In this document: one piece after another, positions 26,717 to 36,325 of the stretch
Numbering within the stretch: position 1 is the stretch's first letter
How the letters are laid out: every line of letters starts with the position of its first letter
NCBI GenBank assembly: GCA_000495505.1
Contig: CP006833.1
Coordinates: 1,426,001 to 1,490,000 of the forward strand
Direction of reading: 5' to 3'
From: Campylobacter fetus subsp. testudinum 03-427
GTDB taxonomy: Bacteria > Campylobacterota > Campylobacteria > Campylobacterales > Campylobacteraceae
Length of the DNA: 64,000 nt
The notes under the pieces: generated by a model
The model's input: only the letters and a program-made list of their open reading frames with translations
What the model was told of the DNA's origin: nothing
The model's database searches: none
Made by a program: the position numbers and the translations under genes

Positions 26717-27987
26717 CTTACTTCCTTTATAAGCTCAAATTTAAGCAAATTTTCTATCAGATCTTTTAAGCTTCTAGCTTCTACGCCAAGCTTATCTGCT
26801 ATGTCTATGACGCTTCTTTTACCGTTGCAATACGCTAAAAAATCACGAATTATCATAGTATTTGTATGGATACCTTTGGTATTTACCGTGCTGATTAGCC
26901 CTCTTGAGCCAAGATTTGGCTCACAAGTCGTGTTTAAGCGGTAGATTTTGTTTATTTCTAAATTTAAGATCATATTTTTAGCATAAAGAAGTCCTCCATC
27001 AAGTCCTTTTTTAGTAACTAAACTCAGATCATCTAAGCTTGTATGATACTCCTCATATTCACCGAATTTACTCCTACAAAGCGTCACGATACCTAAATTT
27101 AAATCAGGAGTGTTAAACTGTCTTTCATCACTTCCACGGTATAAAAATGAGTAAATTTTAGGATTTTTACTAAGAAATTTAATTGTATGAAGTGCGGCTT
27201 TATCACTTAAGCTATCTTCATCAGGGCTTAAAACCACGCTGTAAGCTCTCTCATCACCTATGCAGCTAAGCACAAATCCAGCTTTTACATTTTGTTTTAA
27301 GGCTTTATAATTTTTACTGATATAACAAATCGATCCGATAGTCTCAGGAACTATGATAAAACGGTAGTTAAACTCTCTATCTTTTAGAGTTTTTACCCAT
27401 TTTATAAGCTCACTCATCACGACTGGTCCGCTTAGCTCGTTGTTTGCCATTTGTGGATGACAAAGGTAAGTAGAGATTAGAATTTCATCTTTTAAGCAAG
27501 ATGAGGCAGGCACTAAAATTTCACCGTAATTTAGCTCACCATCAGGGTTAAACTCAGTATCTATAAAAACTTTATAAATCCCATCTTTTAAAGCTTTTCT
27601 TTGATTGTAGCTGATACAAAATCCCCACCGTTTTTCATAATAACTAGTAACATAAGGAATTGCATCAGGCAAGTCTGGAAGAGAGTACAAGTGAGTTTGT
27701 AGCTCATCAAGACTCATAGCTTGATTTATAGCATCTGAGTAGTTTAAAAGATGTAAGTTGTGTTTTTTAAATTCGCAGATCTTTTCACCGCTAGGAGTGA
27801 TGATATAAGCGTCCCTTACTATCCATTCAGCAGGAACTATCCAGTCAAAACATTTAGTACCGCTTGGGATACTAAATTTCGTTATACCCCCCCCTATAGC
27901 TAAATTTAATATATCCAAACTACGCCTAAAACCGTCTCCTGTTATACTTCTTGGGATATTAAACAGCTCTTTTGCGAGTTCGTACAT
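26713..27987 (-). CDS. DUF4910 aminopeptidase-like protein with a G8 tract
   Basis: A 424-residue M28-like metallohydrolase. Family blocks are LFNIPRSITGDGFR, FDWIVPAEWIVRDAYI, STYLCHPQMANNELSGP, FIIVPETIGSICYI, GSDERQFNTPDLNLG and GEYEEYHTSLDDL, carrying likely zinc and catalytic His/Asp/Glu residues. A C-terminal winged-helix-like segment follows (ISTVNTKGIH to the end). Such proteins occur in surface polysaccharide and glycosylation loci, function unproven. Codons 32-34 (GGG) lie in a G8 tract (C8 at 27887-27894), the length at which Campylobacter genes begin to phase-vary. ATGA overlap with the adenylation gene; AAAGGAT ribosome site. Confidence 0.85.
   Translation of the reverse strand: MYELAKELFNIPRSITGDGFRRSLDILNLAIGGGITKFSIPSGTKCFDWIVPAEWIVRDAYIITPSGEKICEFKKHNLHLLNYSDAINQAMSLDELQTHLYSLPDLPDAIPYVTSYYEKRWGFCISYNQRKALKDGIYKVFIDTEFNPDGELNYGEILVPASSCLKDEILISTYLCHPQMANNELSGPVVMSELIKWVKTLKDREFNYRFIIVPETIGSICYISKNYKALKQNVKAGFVLSCIGDERAYSVVLSPDEDSLSDKAALHTIKFLSKNPKIYSFLYRGSDERQFNTPDLNLGIVTLCRSKFGEYEEYHTSLDDLSLVTKKGLDGGLLYAKNMILNLEINKIYRLNTTCEPNLGSRGLISTVNTKGIHTNTMIIRDFLAYCNGKRSVIDIADKLGVEARSLKDLIENLLKFELIKEVR
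27887..27894 (-). repeat. G8 homopolymer in the DUF4910 gene
   Basis: Eight consecutive G on the coding strand, encoding Gly32-34. Slippage would truncate the first gene of the five-gene cluster. The frame is open at G8. Confidence 0.85.
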
Positions 27988-27996
27988 TTTTATCCT

Positions 27997-28566
27997 TTAT
28001 TCTCTAGCGTCAGCCAAAACTAGACCAAAAAGCGGCGTTTTACCATAACTAAGAAGTAAATTTTTAGCCTCTTTCATACTAGTTCCAGTCGTTATGATAT
28101 CATCTACTAAAATTACTGGATTGCTTATATCTTTTAAAAGTTTTAAATTTCGTGGATTATTTTTTCTAAACTCTAAGCTTTTTCCTGAGTATTTGACGCC
28201 ATTTGTAGCTCTTAATGCTCCATATATCGGTTTTAAAAATTCCCTTTTCATAGCACGGATAAGAACCGCCGTGTGCGAGTATCCGCTACTGATCTGATCG
28301 TCAATAGCGATTATATCCACTTTGCTTTCAAATTTAAAAGTATCTGCAAATTTAGAAAAACTAAGCTTTGCTAACTCACGAAACACAAAATGACCGTGCA
28401 TATGGTGTTTAGAATGGATAAGGGATTTTATATCATCATATCTGTAAAAACTATACACTTTAAATCCACCGATATCCCTACACCCACTCTCAAATTCACT
28501 CAAAATCATCTTGCAATTTTTACATATAAACTTAAATGTAAATGAGCCGCATTTAAGGCATCGCAT
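27997..28566 (-). CDS. ComF-family phosphoribosyltransferase-like protein
   Basis: A 189-residue protein with an N-terminal four-Cys zinc motif (CLKCGSFTFKFICKNC) and a C-terminal PRPP-binding motif (NPVILVDDIITTGTSMKEA). This is the ComF architecture, associated with DNA uptake in competent bacteria; the enzymatic role is unclear. The start overlaps the lipoprotein stop by one base and the DUF4910 gene starts 9 bp downstream. Confidence 0.88.
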   Translation of the reverse strand: MRCLKCGSFTFKFICKNCKMILSEFESGCRDIGGFKVYSFYRYDDIKSLIHSKHHMHGHFVFRELAKLSFSKFADTFKFESKVDIIAIDDQISSGYSHTAVLIRAMKREFLKPIYGALRATNGVKYSGKSLEFRKNNPRNLKLLKDISNPVILVDDIITTGTSMKEAKNLLLSYGKTPLFGLVLADARE

Positions 28567-29114
28567 TAGTTTGCCAGTATAGCTTTAGCTGTTCTAGCTA
28601 CCATATCATCTAAAAGAGTCTTAACAAAAGGTTCAAAAGCACCACCAGTTGCGATAGGAGCAAACTGAGTTTGAGGCTGAGCTATACGCTTTGTCGTAGT
28701 AACGCCGTCTTTATAAATTTTGATATAAATTTCACTCGTACCTTGCATATTGTCTTTTGCATATCCGCTTAAATTCGCTTTTAACTCAGTAATAGTGATA
28801 TCTACAACTTTTGCACCATCGCCGCCGAAAACAGCTCCATTTTTCTTAAGCTCTTTTATCAAAGCATCACTAAACCAGTTAGTTAGATTATTTCCTAGCG
28901 TGATATACTCATTTACTGTACCTTTTTTATCGGTAATGGTGGCCACTACGCTTTGATTTTTCCTTTTATCAAGGATACTATTTATAATAATATTTGAATT
29001 TGAACGGACATTTACTCCTTTTGCTTCATAAGGAGATAGAGTTAAAACCGAAGTTGTGTTAGAACAACCGACAAATAAAATCAAACAACTAAAAATAAAA
29101 GCCCATTTTCTCAT
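28566..29114 (-). CDS. YajG-like lipoprotein
   Basis: A 182-residue lipoprotein with signal peptide and lipobox (LILFVGC). The mature domain (VLTLSPYEAKG, SILDKRKNQSVVATITDKKG, LIKELKKNGAVFGG) fits the YajG-like fold. Function unknown; probably anchored in the outer membrane. Lies in a tight run with a second lipoprotein upstream and comF downstream. Confidence 0.75.
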   Translation of the reverse strand: MRKWAFIFSCLILFVGCSNTTSVLTLSPYEAKGVNVRSNSNIIINSILDKRKNQSVVATITDKKGTVNEYITLGNNLTNWFSDALIKELKKNGAVFGGDGAKVVDITITELKANLSGYAKDNMQGTSEIYIKIYKDGVTTTKRIAQPQTQFAPIATGGAFEPFVKTLLDDMVARTAKAILAN

Positions 29115-29123
29115 ATCACATCC

Positions 29124-29795
29124 TTAAAATTTGCTAATCTGCTCGGCTGCTTTATTTACTGCTTGTTTTACAAGCAAATCCATATATAAACCAAAGTCAC
29201 TAACATCATTTGCACTTAAGCCGCTCACGCTTTGTCTTGTATTTATCTGTATGCGTTTGTCATAATTTATATTTTTGATACGCAAAATACCTTGAAGTCT
29301 TGAGTTTAACTGACTAGCACCAGGACTATAAACGCCTTTAAAATCAGTAAAACCAAAATCCACCCTAAGAGTATAAGGCGAAGTTTGTGAATCGACGACT
29401 AACATTCCTCTATTTGTAAGCTCCTCTTTCATAGCTAGATAAAACAATGTATCAAGTCTTTTGTTTAAACTATACGCTTTTCCATTTGCTTTGATAACTT
29501 TGCTATTTTCTCTTAAATCTGCGATATTATGCAAATACACTTTTTTAAGACCTGCTCCCGCATCGATTTTACGTAAATTTGTGCAACAATTTATCGCCAC
29601 ATCGCTTCTATAAGTATATCCGTTGATTGTTGTTTCATAGTTTGTATCTGCGCACGGCTCACAATTAAGCGTTATCTTCATAATGGTCTCATACGACTTC
29701 GCCGCACTCGTATCTGCATATGGATCCAAAACGGTTTTGCTAGAACAACCTATAAAAAATAGCGCGGCAAATAGCGCAAACAAAAATCCTCTCAT
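29124..29795 (-). CDS. Putative lipoprotein, unknown function
   Basis: A 223-residue protein with a signal peptide and lipobox (AALFFIGC, Cys about residue 17). The mature part contains CEPCADTNYE and INCCTNLRK, giving four further cysteines that could form disulfides in the periplasm. I recognise no family. The start overlaps the tautomerase stop (ATGA) and the YajG-like gene follows at 9 bp; the two lipoproteins probably work together. Confidence 0.75.
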   Translation of the reverse strand: MRGFLFALFAALFFIGCSSKTVLDPYADTSAAKSYETIMKITLNCEPCADTNYETTINGYTYRSDVAINCCTNLRKIDAGAGLKKVYLHNIADLRENSKVIKANGKAYSLNKRLDTLFYLAMKEELTNRGMLVVDSQTSPYTLRVDFGFTDFKGVYSPGASQLNSRLQGILRIKNINYDKRIQINTRQSVSGLSANDVSDFGLYMDLLVKQAVNKAAEQISKF

Positions 29796-30007
29796 CTCTT
29801 TTCCTCTCTCTTTCTTTTTATTTTTATACTCTCACCGCCAAGACCGTAATTCTCAGTTTCTATCTCATCGATAACCACGACTGTACTTGCTTTATTTCTA
29901 CCTAAAACATTGTGCAATAGCTCAGTCACGCCTTTTATAAGCTCCTCTTTTTGAGCTATTGTCGGCTCACCGTTTTCTTTTGTAACTTTTATATTTACAT
30001 ATGGCAT
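29792..30007 (-). CDS. 4-oxalocrotonate tautomerase family protein
   Basis: A 71-residue tautomerase-superfamily protein starting MPYVNIKVTKENG; after Met removal Pro1 is the catalytic base. Other typical blocks are QKEELIKGVTELLHNVLGRN and VVIDEIETENYGLGG. The basic C-terminal tail (KIKRKREEKR) is slightly longer than usual. Physiological substrate unknown. Confidence 0.88.
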   Translation of the reverse strand: MPYVNIKVTKENGEPTIAQKEELIKGVTELLHNVLGRNKASTVVVIDEIETENYGLGGESIKIKRKREEKR

Positions 30008-30036
30008 ATTTTTCCTTAAGCAAATTTCGTTCTATT

Positions 30037-31827
30037 TTAGTCTATCTTTAAAACACTTAAAAACGCCTCTTGCGGAAGCGTTACCTTACCTATGGCTTTC
30101 ATACGTTTTTTGCCCTCTTTTTGTTTTTCAAGAAGTTTTCTTTTACGAGTTATATCGCCGCCATAACACTTTGCAGTCACGTTTTTGCCCATAGATTTTA
30201 CCGTTTCTCTAGCTATAACCTTGTTTCCGATACTAGCTTGTATAGCAACTTCAAAAAGCTGTCTTGGAACCAACTCTTTCATAGTTTTTACAAAGTCCCT
30301 ACCCTTGCTCATCGCTTTTTCTTCAGGCACGATGATAGAAAGAGCATCAACAGTTTCGCCTGCTACTTTTATATCGAGTTTAACTAAATTCCCAACTCTA
30401 TAATCACTTGGTTCATAGTCAAAACTAGCGTAACCTTTTGTTGCGCTTTTTAGTTTATCGTAAAAATCCATAACTATCTCGTTCATCGGTATATCATACT
30501 CAAGCAAAACTCTTGTAGTAGTTATATAGTCCATCTTAGTTTGAAACCCGCGACGGTTATTAAGCAGAGTGATGATGTTGCCTAAAAACTCAGTCGGCGT
30601 GATGATAGTAGCCTTTACGTAAGGCTCTTTTATAAACTCTATTTTATTTACTGGTGGTAGTTCGCTAGGATTTTGAATTTCTACACTCACGCCATCAGTC
30701 TGCACGACTTCATAAGTCACAGTCGGAGCAGTAGCTATAAGATCTAGCCCAAACTCTCGCTCAAGCCTCTCTTTTACCACTTCCATATGAAGCAAACCTA
30801 AAAATCCCACGCGAAAGCCAAAACCAAGAGCCGCCGAAGTCTCAGGCTCATAGCTTATAGAGCTATCATTTAACTTAAGTTTATCTAGAGCGTCTCTTAG
30901 ATCTTCAAATTTATCCGTATCTATAGGATAAAGTCCGGCAAAAACGAACGGTTTTGCTTTCTCAAATCCACCTATCGCCTTCAAAGCTCTATTTTTAGAT
31001 AAAGTTATCGTATCACCAACGCTTACATCGCTTACGTTTTTAAGACCTAGAACTATGATACCGACTTCACCTGTTTTTAGCTCATTTGTTTTTATAGGCG
31101 CTATCGGATTTGGGTACATCAGATCAAGAACAGTATGCTTTTTATCCGTTCCCATAACATAAACCTCATCGCCTTTTTTTACAGCGCCCTCATAAACTCT
31201 CACAAGCGCCAAAGCTCCTAAATAATTATCAAACCAGCTATCGTAAATGAGGGATTTAAACGGCCTGTTTTCGCCCGGTTTTGGAGGTGGTATTTTGCGG
31301 ATTATAGTTTCTATCAGCTCTTTTATACCTACTCCTGTTTTTGCACTCACCTCTATAGCCTCACTACAATCAAGCCCGATGATATGCTCTATCTCGTCTT
31401 TAACTCTCTGTGGTTCGGCTGCTGGGAGGTCTATTTTGTTTATAACTGGAATTATCTCAAGGTTATTTTCAAGCGCGATATAAACGTTTGCTATAGTCTG
31501 AGCTTCGACGCCTTGACTAGCATCTACGACAAGCAAAGCTCCCTCACAGCTTGCTAAAGAGCGTGAAACTTCATAGCTAAAATCCACGTGTCCTGGAGTA
31601 TCTATCAAATTTAATATATAAATTTGCCCATCAAGCTTGTAAGTTAGCCTTACGCTTTGAGCTTTTATAGTAATGCCGCGCTCTTTTTCTATATCCATAG
31701 TATCCATAACTTGAGCGCTCATCACGCGACTATCTACCGCTCCGCATTCACTGATAATGCGATCTGCTAGTGTGCTTTTACCGTGGTCGATATGCGCTAT
31801 AATGCTAAAATTTCGTATGTTATTCAT
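30037..31827 (-). CDS. lepA: Elongation factor 4 (LepA)
   Basis: Ribosome-associated GTPase of 596 residues that back-translocates or helps assemble ribosomes. G motifs: [28 protein letters not shown]. The C-terminal EF4-specific domain is present ([43 protein letters not shown] region). Length is standard. It starts the uninterrupted minus-strand run that ends at gyrA. Confidence 0.97.
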   Translation of the reverse strand: MNNIRNFSIIAHIDHGKSTLADRIISECGAVDSRVMSAQVMDTMDIEKERGITIKAQSVRLTYKLDGQIYILNLIDTPGHVDFSYEVSRSLASCEGALLVVDASQGVEAQTIANVYIALENNLEIIPVINKIDLPAAEPQRVKDEIEHIIGLDCSEAIEVSAKTGVGIKELIETIIRKIPPPKPGENRPFKSLIYDSWFDNYLGALALVRVYEGAVKKGDEVYVMGTDKKHTVLDLMYPNPIAPIKTNELKTGEVGIIVLGLKNVSDVSVGDTITLSKNRALKAIGGFEKAKPFVFAGLYPIDTDKFEDLRDALDKLKLNDSSISYEPETSAALGFGFRVGFLGLLHMEVVKERLEREFGLDLIATAPTVTYEVVQTDGVSVEIQNPSELPPVNKIEFIKEPYVKATIITPTEFLGNIITLLNNRRGFQTKMDYITTTRVLLEYDIPMNEIVMDFYDKLKSATKGYASFDYEPSDYRVGNLVKLDIKVAGETVDALSIIVPEEKAMSKGRDFVKTMKELVPRQLFEVAIQASIGNKVIARETVKSMGKNVTAKCYGGDITRKRKLLEKQKEGKKRMKAIGKVTLPQEAFLSVLKID

Positions 31828-32041
31828 AAAATTCCTGAGTAAATTTTGTAGATAGATATTAGCAAATTTTAGCTGGATTTTTGATTAAATTTAAAAATGC
31901 CCTATATAAATAAGTGATATAAAAACTAAAATATTTTTTGATGAAAAATCGATGTTGTTATAGATTTTGGAGCAAAAGCTAGACAAAAAGTCTGCCAAAA
32001 GATGAAAATCAAAACTCATCGATTTATCGCAAAAAATAATA

Positions 32042-32971
32042 CTAAAAAAATAAGCTATTCACACTCTCATCGTGATAAACACGCCTTATCACCTCTCCAA
32101 AAAGCGGTGCTACACTAAGTACTTTTATACAGCTTGGATGTTCTTTTAAAGGTATAGTATCAGTTACTACAAGCTCATCTAAAGATCCACTGACTAATCT
32201 CTCATATGCAGGTCCAGAAAGTACTGGATGAGTACAAAACGCCATAACGCTAGTTGCGCCTTTTTTCTTAAATATCTCCGCAGCTTTTACGATAGTTCCT
32301 GCAGTATCTATCATATCATCTATCAAAATCACGTCTTTACCACTTACATCGCCGATGACGTTCATAACTTCACTTTCATTTGCTTTTTCACGACGTTTAT
32401 CTACTATAACCATATCTAAATTCATAGTTTTTGCCAAAGATCTAGCACGTGCCACACCGCCAACATCAGGACTTGCAACTATAGGATTTTTTAAATTTTT
32501 ACTCTTAACATAGTCCATAAATACTATCGTGCCATATAAATTATCAACTGGAATATCAAAAAATCCTTGAATTTGTCCTGCGTGAAGATCCATAGTTACG
32601 ACTCTATCGATTCCTGCAGTTTGCATCATATTTGCCACAAGTTTTGCGGTTATCGGAACTCTAGGAGCTGCTTTTCTGTCTTGTCTTGCGTATCCAAAAT
32701 ATGGCACAACAGCAGTTATAGAACTTGCACTACTTCTTTTTAAAGCATCTGTTAATATAAGAAGCTCCATCAAATTTATATTAGCCGGAGCACAGGTAGG
32801 CTGGATAACAAACACATCTTTACCGCGCACACTTTCGCCTATTTGTACGCTTATCTCACCATCGCTAAAACGCTTTATACTAGCTTCGCTTAGAGGAATT
32901 CCTAAGTATTTAGCCACCGTTTTGGAAAACTCAACATTTGCCGTACCAGAAAAAATCTTATAACCTCGCAT
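32042..32971 (-). CDS. prs: Ribose-phosphate pyrophosphokinase
   Basis: Makes PRPP from ribose 5-phosphate and ATP for nucleotide, His and Trp synthesis. I chose the start MRGYKIFSGTAN at 32971 (309 residues), about 7 bp after GAAGG; five further residues upstream look unrelated. Motifs: RFSDGEISVQIGESVRGKDV, QPTCAPANINLMELL, DLHAGQIQGFFDIPVDNLYG, and the PRPP-binding VILIDDMIDTAGT. The 214 bp between it and lepA hold no gene. Confidence 0.96.
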   Translation of the reverse strand: MRGYKIFSGTANVEFSKTVAKYLGIPLSEASIKRFSDGEISVQIGESVRGKDVFVIQPTCAPANINLMELLILTDALKRSSASSITAVVPYFGYARQDRKAAPRVPITAKLVANMMQTAGIDRVVTMDLHAGQIQGFFDIPVDNLYGTIVFMDYVKSKNLKNPIVASPDVGGVARARSLAKTMNLDMVIVDKRREKANESEVMNVIGDVSGKDVILIDDMIDTAGTIVKAAEIFKKKGATSVMAFCTHPVLSGPAYERLVSGSLDELVVTDTIPLKEHPSCIKVLSVAPLFGEVIRRVYHDESVNSLFF

Positions 32972-33083
32972 CACATACCTTCGCAAAAAAATTTAACTAC
33001 AATTTTAACTTATTATTGCTTAAATTTAGAAATTAAGCTACTTTTTTGTAAAATTGCAAATTTAAAGCCTCAAGGAGCCTCCA

Positions 33084-34016
33084 ATGTCCTACGTAAAAAA
33101 AGATCTAATCTCCACAAAAGATCTATCCGAAGATGATATTTTTTCCATTTTAAGCTTAGCTAAAGATTACAAAACTCTAAATTTAAAACCTGTAAAAAAA
33201 GATCCGATTTTAAAAGGCGTCACAGTCGTAAATGCGTTTTTTGAAAACTCGACTCGCACAAGAACTAGTTTTGAGATAGCCGCAAAAAGACTAGGAGCCG
33301 ATGCGATAAACTTTAGCTCAAGCACTTCTAGCACAAACAAAGGCGAAACTCTCATAGACACTATCCATAACATCGAAGCTATGAAAACAGATATCTTCAT
33401 AGTTCGCCACTATAGCTCAGGTGCGGCTAGATTTGTGACTAAAAATACTCCATCGTGCGTGGTAAATGCCGGTGATGGTTGCAACGAGCACCCGACTCAA
33501 GCCTTGCTTGATTTACTTACTATATATGAAGCAAAAGGTAGTTTTTCAGGACTTTGTGTTACCATTGTAGGAGATATATTTCACTCAAGAGTTGCCCGGT
33601 CAAACATATACGCTATGCAAACTTTAGGTATAAAAGTAAAACTTTTTGGACCTCCTATGTTTTTGCAAAACGCTGAAATTTTCGGCTGTGAAATTTGTAA
33701 AGATATGGACGAAGCAGTTATAGGAAGCGACGCTATCATTATGCTTAGAATTCAGCTAGAAAGAAGCGATGGCGAAGTAGCGTTCCCAAGCGTTAGAGAG
33801 TATAGCAGGTATTTTGGGCTTACTAAAGCACGTATGCAAAAAGCCAAAGACGACGTTATCATCTTACACCCAGGACCTATAAACAGAGGCGTTGAGTTAA
33901 ACTCAGACGTGGCTGATGATCCAAGATTTTCAAGCATACTTGACCAAGTAGAAAACGGTGTGGCTATCAGAATGGCGGTTCTAAAAACCATTTATCAAAA
34001 TAAATTTAAGGCTTAA
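33084..34016 (+). CDS. pyrB: Aspartate carbamoyltransferase catalytic subunit
   Basis: Carbamoyl phosphate plus aspartate to carbamoyl aspartate in pyrimidine synthesis. The 310 residues contain FFENSTRTRTSFEIAAKRLG, the TNKGETLIDT loop, HYSSGAARF, HPTQALLDLLTIYE and HPGPINRGVELN. AAGGAG precedes the start. pyrC follows 3 bp after the stop, so the two are co-expressed. No pyrI regulatory subunit is present. Confidence 0.96.
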   Translation: MSYVKKDLISTKDLSEDDIFSILSLAKDYKTLNLKPVKKDPILKGVTVVNAFFENSTRTRTSFEIAAKRLGADAINFSSSTSSTNKGETLIDTIHNIEAMKTDIFIVRHYSSGAARFVTKNTPSCVVNAGDGCNEHPTQALLDLLTIYEAKGSFSGLCVTIVGDIFHSRVARSNIYAMQTLGIKVKLFGPPMFLQNAEIFGCEICKDMDEAVIGSDAIIMLRIQLERSDGEVAFPSVREYSRYFGLTKARMQKAKDDVIILHPGPINRGVELNSDVADDPRFSSILDQVENGVAIRMAVLKTIYQNKFKA

Positions 34017-34019
34017 ACT

Positions 34020-35300
34020 ATGACAACACTTATAAAAAACGGAATCATCATAAACCAAAACAGCACACTAAAAGCAAACGTTTTGATAGACGGCGAGATG
34101 ATAAAATCCATAACCGCGGACGAACCAAAAGCTGATCTTGTCATAGACGCTACAAACAAACTCATTATGCCAGGACTCATAGATATGCACGTACATTTTA
34201 GAGATCCAGGGCTTGAGTATAAAGACGATATCATAACAGGAAGTATGAGCGCAGTCGCTGGTGGCGTAACCACAGCTTGTCCTATGGCAAATACAAATCC
34301 CGTAAATGACAACGCCGTCGTAACTCGCGATATGATAGCAAAAGCTAAAAAACGAGGTCTCATAGATCTGCTTCCTATCGGAGCTATCACAAAAGGTATG
34401 GGAGGCAAAGGTATAACTGAGATGGGAGATATGAGCGAAGCTGGTTGCGTCGCGTTTAGCGATGATGGGCTTCCTGTTAGCTCAAGCGATGTTATGAGAG
34501 CCGCTCTTCTTTACTCTGCATTTCATAAAAGCTTCATCATAAATCACTCTCAAGACTGTTCGCTTTGTCGTGGTGGTCATATGAATGAGGGTAAAATGTC
34601 TATGCTTTTAGGTATAAAAGGTATGCCAAGAGAACAAGAAGAGATAATGATCTCACGAGATATGCTTTTAGCAAAACTAACAGGCGGTCATATACACGTC
34701 GCTCACGTAAGTAGCGCGTACTCTTTAAAACTCATCGAACAAGCTAAAAAAGAGGGGATTAACATCACCTGCGAAGTCACGCCGCACCATTTTACCTTTA
34801 GTGAAGATGAACTTATAAACTATGATACAAATTTCAAAATGTCTCCGCCGCTTCGTACAAATGACGATGTAGAAGCTATGAGAAACGGGCTTAAAAACGG
34901 GCTTGTAGATGTCATCTGTACAGACCATGCTCCGCACCACACTGATGAGAAATTTTTGGAATTTGACAAAGCTCCGTTTGGGATCTTAGGACTTCAAACG
35001 CTCGTTCCGCTTACTTTAAATTTAGTTCGCGATGGTGTCATAGACTACCAACAAATGGTAAAACTCACAAGCTTCAACCCTGCAAAAATACTAAATTTAA
35101 AAAACAAAGGCAGGATTGAAGAGGGATTTTTAGCTGATATCGCTATCATCGATCCAGATTTAGAGTATGTTTATGATGAGAATTTAAACAAATCAAAGTC
35201 GAAAAACTCTCCATTGCTTGACAAAAAGCTAAAAGGTGCTTGCACTTTGACTATCAAATCAGGAAAAGTCGTATTTGACTTTCCAAACGTCGTAGGATAA
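34020..35300 (+). CDS. pyrC: Dihydroorotase (class I)
   Basis: Cyclises carbamoyl aspartate to dihydroorotate. The 426 residues have the zinc-binding IDMHVHFRDPGLEYKDDI, HVSSAYSL, TCEVTPHHFTF and the catalytic CTDHAPHHTDEK. GVTTACPMANTNP is typical of the class I group. Partner of pyrB in a two-gene operon. Confidence 0.94.
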   Translation: MTTLIKNGIIINQNSTLKANVLIDGEMIKSITADEPKADLVIDATNKLIMPGLIDMHVHFRDPGLEYKDDIITGSMSAVAGGVTTACPMANTNPVNDNAVVTRDMIAKAKKRGLIDLLPIGAITKGMGGKGITEMGDMSEAGCVAFSDDGLPVSSSDVMRAALLYSAFHKSFIINHSQDCSLCRGGHMNEGKMSMLLGIKGMPREQEEIMISRDMLLAKLTGGHIHVAHVSSAYSLKLIEQAKKEGINITCEVTPHHFTFSEDELINYDTNFKMSPPLRTNDDVEAMRNGLKNGLVDVICTDHAPHHTDEKFLEFDKAPFGILGLQTLVPLTLNLVRDGVIDYQQMVKLTSFNPAKILNLKNKGRIEEGFLADIAIIDPDLEYVYDENLNKSKSKNSPLLDKKLKGACTLTIKSGKVVFDFPNVVG

Positions 35301-35302
35301 GA

Positions 35303-35445
35303 CTAAATCCGCATTCTTAGCGAAGCAAAATGCACAGCTATCTCAAGATAACCATTTTTTGCTTTGCTATAAATCTCACTACGCGCCAAATGAGATAAGC
35401 TTTTTGCCGCTCAAAGAGCTGTATAGTACTTATATAAGCTCGGAT
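35303..35445 (-). pseudogene. Possible C-terminal gene remnant downstream of pyrC
   Basis: The 328 bp between pyrC and the first pilin-like gene contain no complete gene. On the minus strand one frame reads NPSLYKYYTAL, a stop, then 35 open codons including LARSEIYSKAKNGYLEIAV and ending SLRMRI before TAG at 35303. The sequence looks coding but has no start, and I cannot name a family. The remaining DNA (35450-35628) is AT-rich promoter region with a T8 run. Confidence 0.25.
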
Positions 35446-35628
35446 TTACTTAATTATCATACAAATGAATATTAAATTTAATTTTATCACTTTTTTATTG
35501 ATTAATCTCTTTTTTTTAATTTAAGACATATAAATTTAATATTTGTTTAATTTAAAAAATAATAAACTACAAATGTTTTTATATAGATGTATATAAAACA
35601 TACCAAAAATTTAAAAAAGGAGCAACCT

Positions 35629-36132
35629 ATGAAAAAAGGTTTCACTATGATTGAACTAGTGTTTGTTATTGTTATATTAGGAATATTAGCAGGTATCGCT
35701 ATACCTAGACTAGCAGCAACTAGAGATGACGCAAGTGCTACAAAAGCAGCTATGGAGATAAAAGACGTGATAACTCAAGTAGCGGCTTATTATACTATAA
35801 ATGGTAAATGGGCAGAGGCAGCAGTTACAACTGCAGGACAAGAGATGATAAATACAAATAATCAAGATATAGCCGCTGCTGCTACTACACCAAGTAAAGG
35901 TTTAGAAAATTTATCTGCTACTTTAAATAATGTTGCAGGAAGAGCTGGAGATAAATGGACTGCTTGTATATCTATAACTCCAACTAATACAGGTGGAAGT
36001 ATATTAATAGGAGATAAGAACGCAACAGACTCTTATTGTAAAACCGTTGCAAAAGTTCCTGCGGTTGAGGAGTGGATAAAAATGGGCGGTAAGCAAGGTA
36101 TAATTGTAGGTGGTTCAGGAATTTATAAATAA
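35629..36132 (+). CDS. Type IV pilin-like / type II pseudopilin
   Basis: A 167-residue prepilin from the ATG at 35629, which has AAAAAGGAG upstream. The class III leader MKKG is followed by FTMIELVFVIVILGILAGIA, with the cleavage Gly, Phe+1 and Glu5 all present. The mature part has two cysteines (WTACISITP and DSYCKTV) that probably form the C-terminal disulfide loop. No GSP or pilus assembly ATPase genes are in the window. In Campylobacter such proteins serve DNA uptake (competence) and related type II-like systems. A hairpin downstream separates it from two more pilin-like genes. Confidence 0.85.
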   Translation: MKKGFTMIELVFVIVILGILAGIAIPRLAATRDDASATKAAMEIKDVITQVAAYYTINGKWAEAAVTTAGQEMINTNNQDIAAAATTPSKGLENLSATLNNVAGRAGDKWTACISITPTNTGGSILIGDKNATDSYCKTVAKVPAVEEWIKMGGKQGIIVGGSGIYK

Positions 36133-36187
36133 CTATAAAAATCTGTTTGCAGCGTGAGTATCGCTGAAATAAATTTGTAAAGCAAAA

Positions 36188-36216
36188 TGCGGTAATGCAA
36201 ATTACCGCAAATTTTA
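36188..36216 (+). terminator. Hairpin terminator or attenuator after the first pilin-like gene
   Basis: TGCGGTAAT-GCAA-ATTACCGCA, a perfect 9-bp stem with a 4-base loop followed by AATTTT, 55 bp after the stop. It may set a higher level for the first gene than for the two genes after it. Confidence 0.65.
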
Positions 36217-36325
36217 CTAAACCAAAAACCAAATACACTCACCAAACCGCTAAAATACAAATTCAAAAAACAGATAAATATAAAAATATATAAAGATAGA
36301 CGTTCCAAATGCAAAAAGGCAGGTT

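Noticed and set aside
31828-32041. Small gene or RNA between lepA and prs
   Set aside because: No start with ribosome site, no strong hairpin and no coding-like composition was seen.
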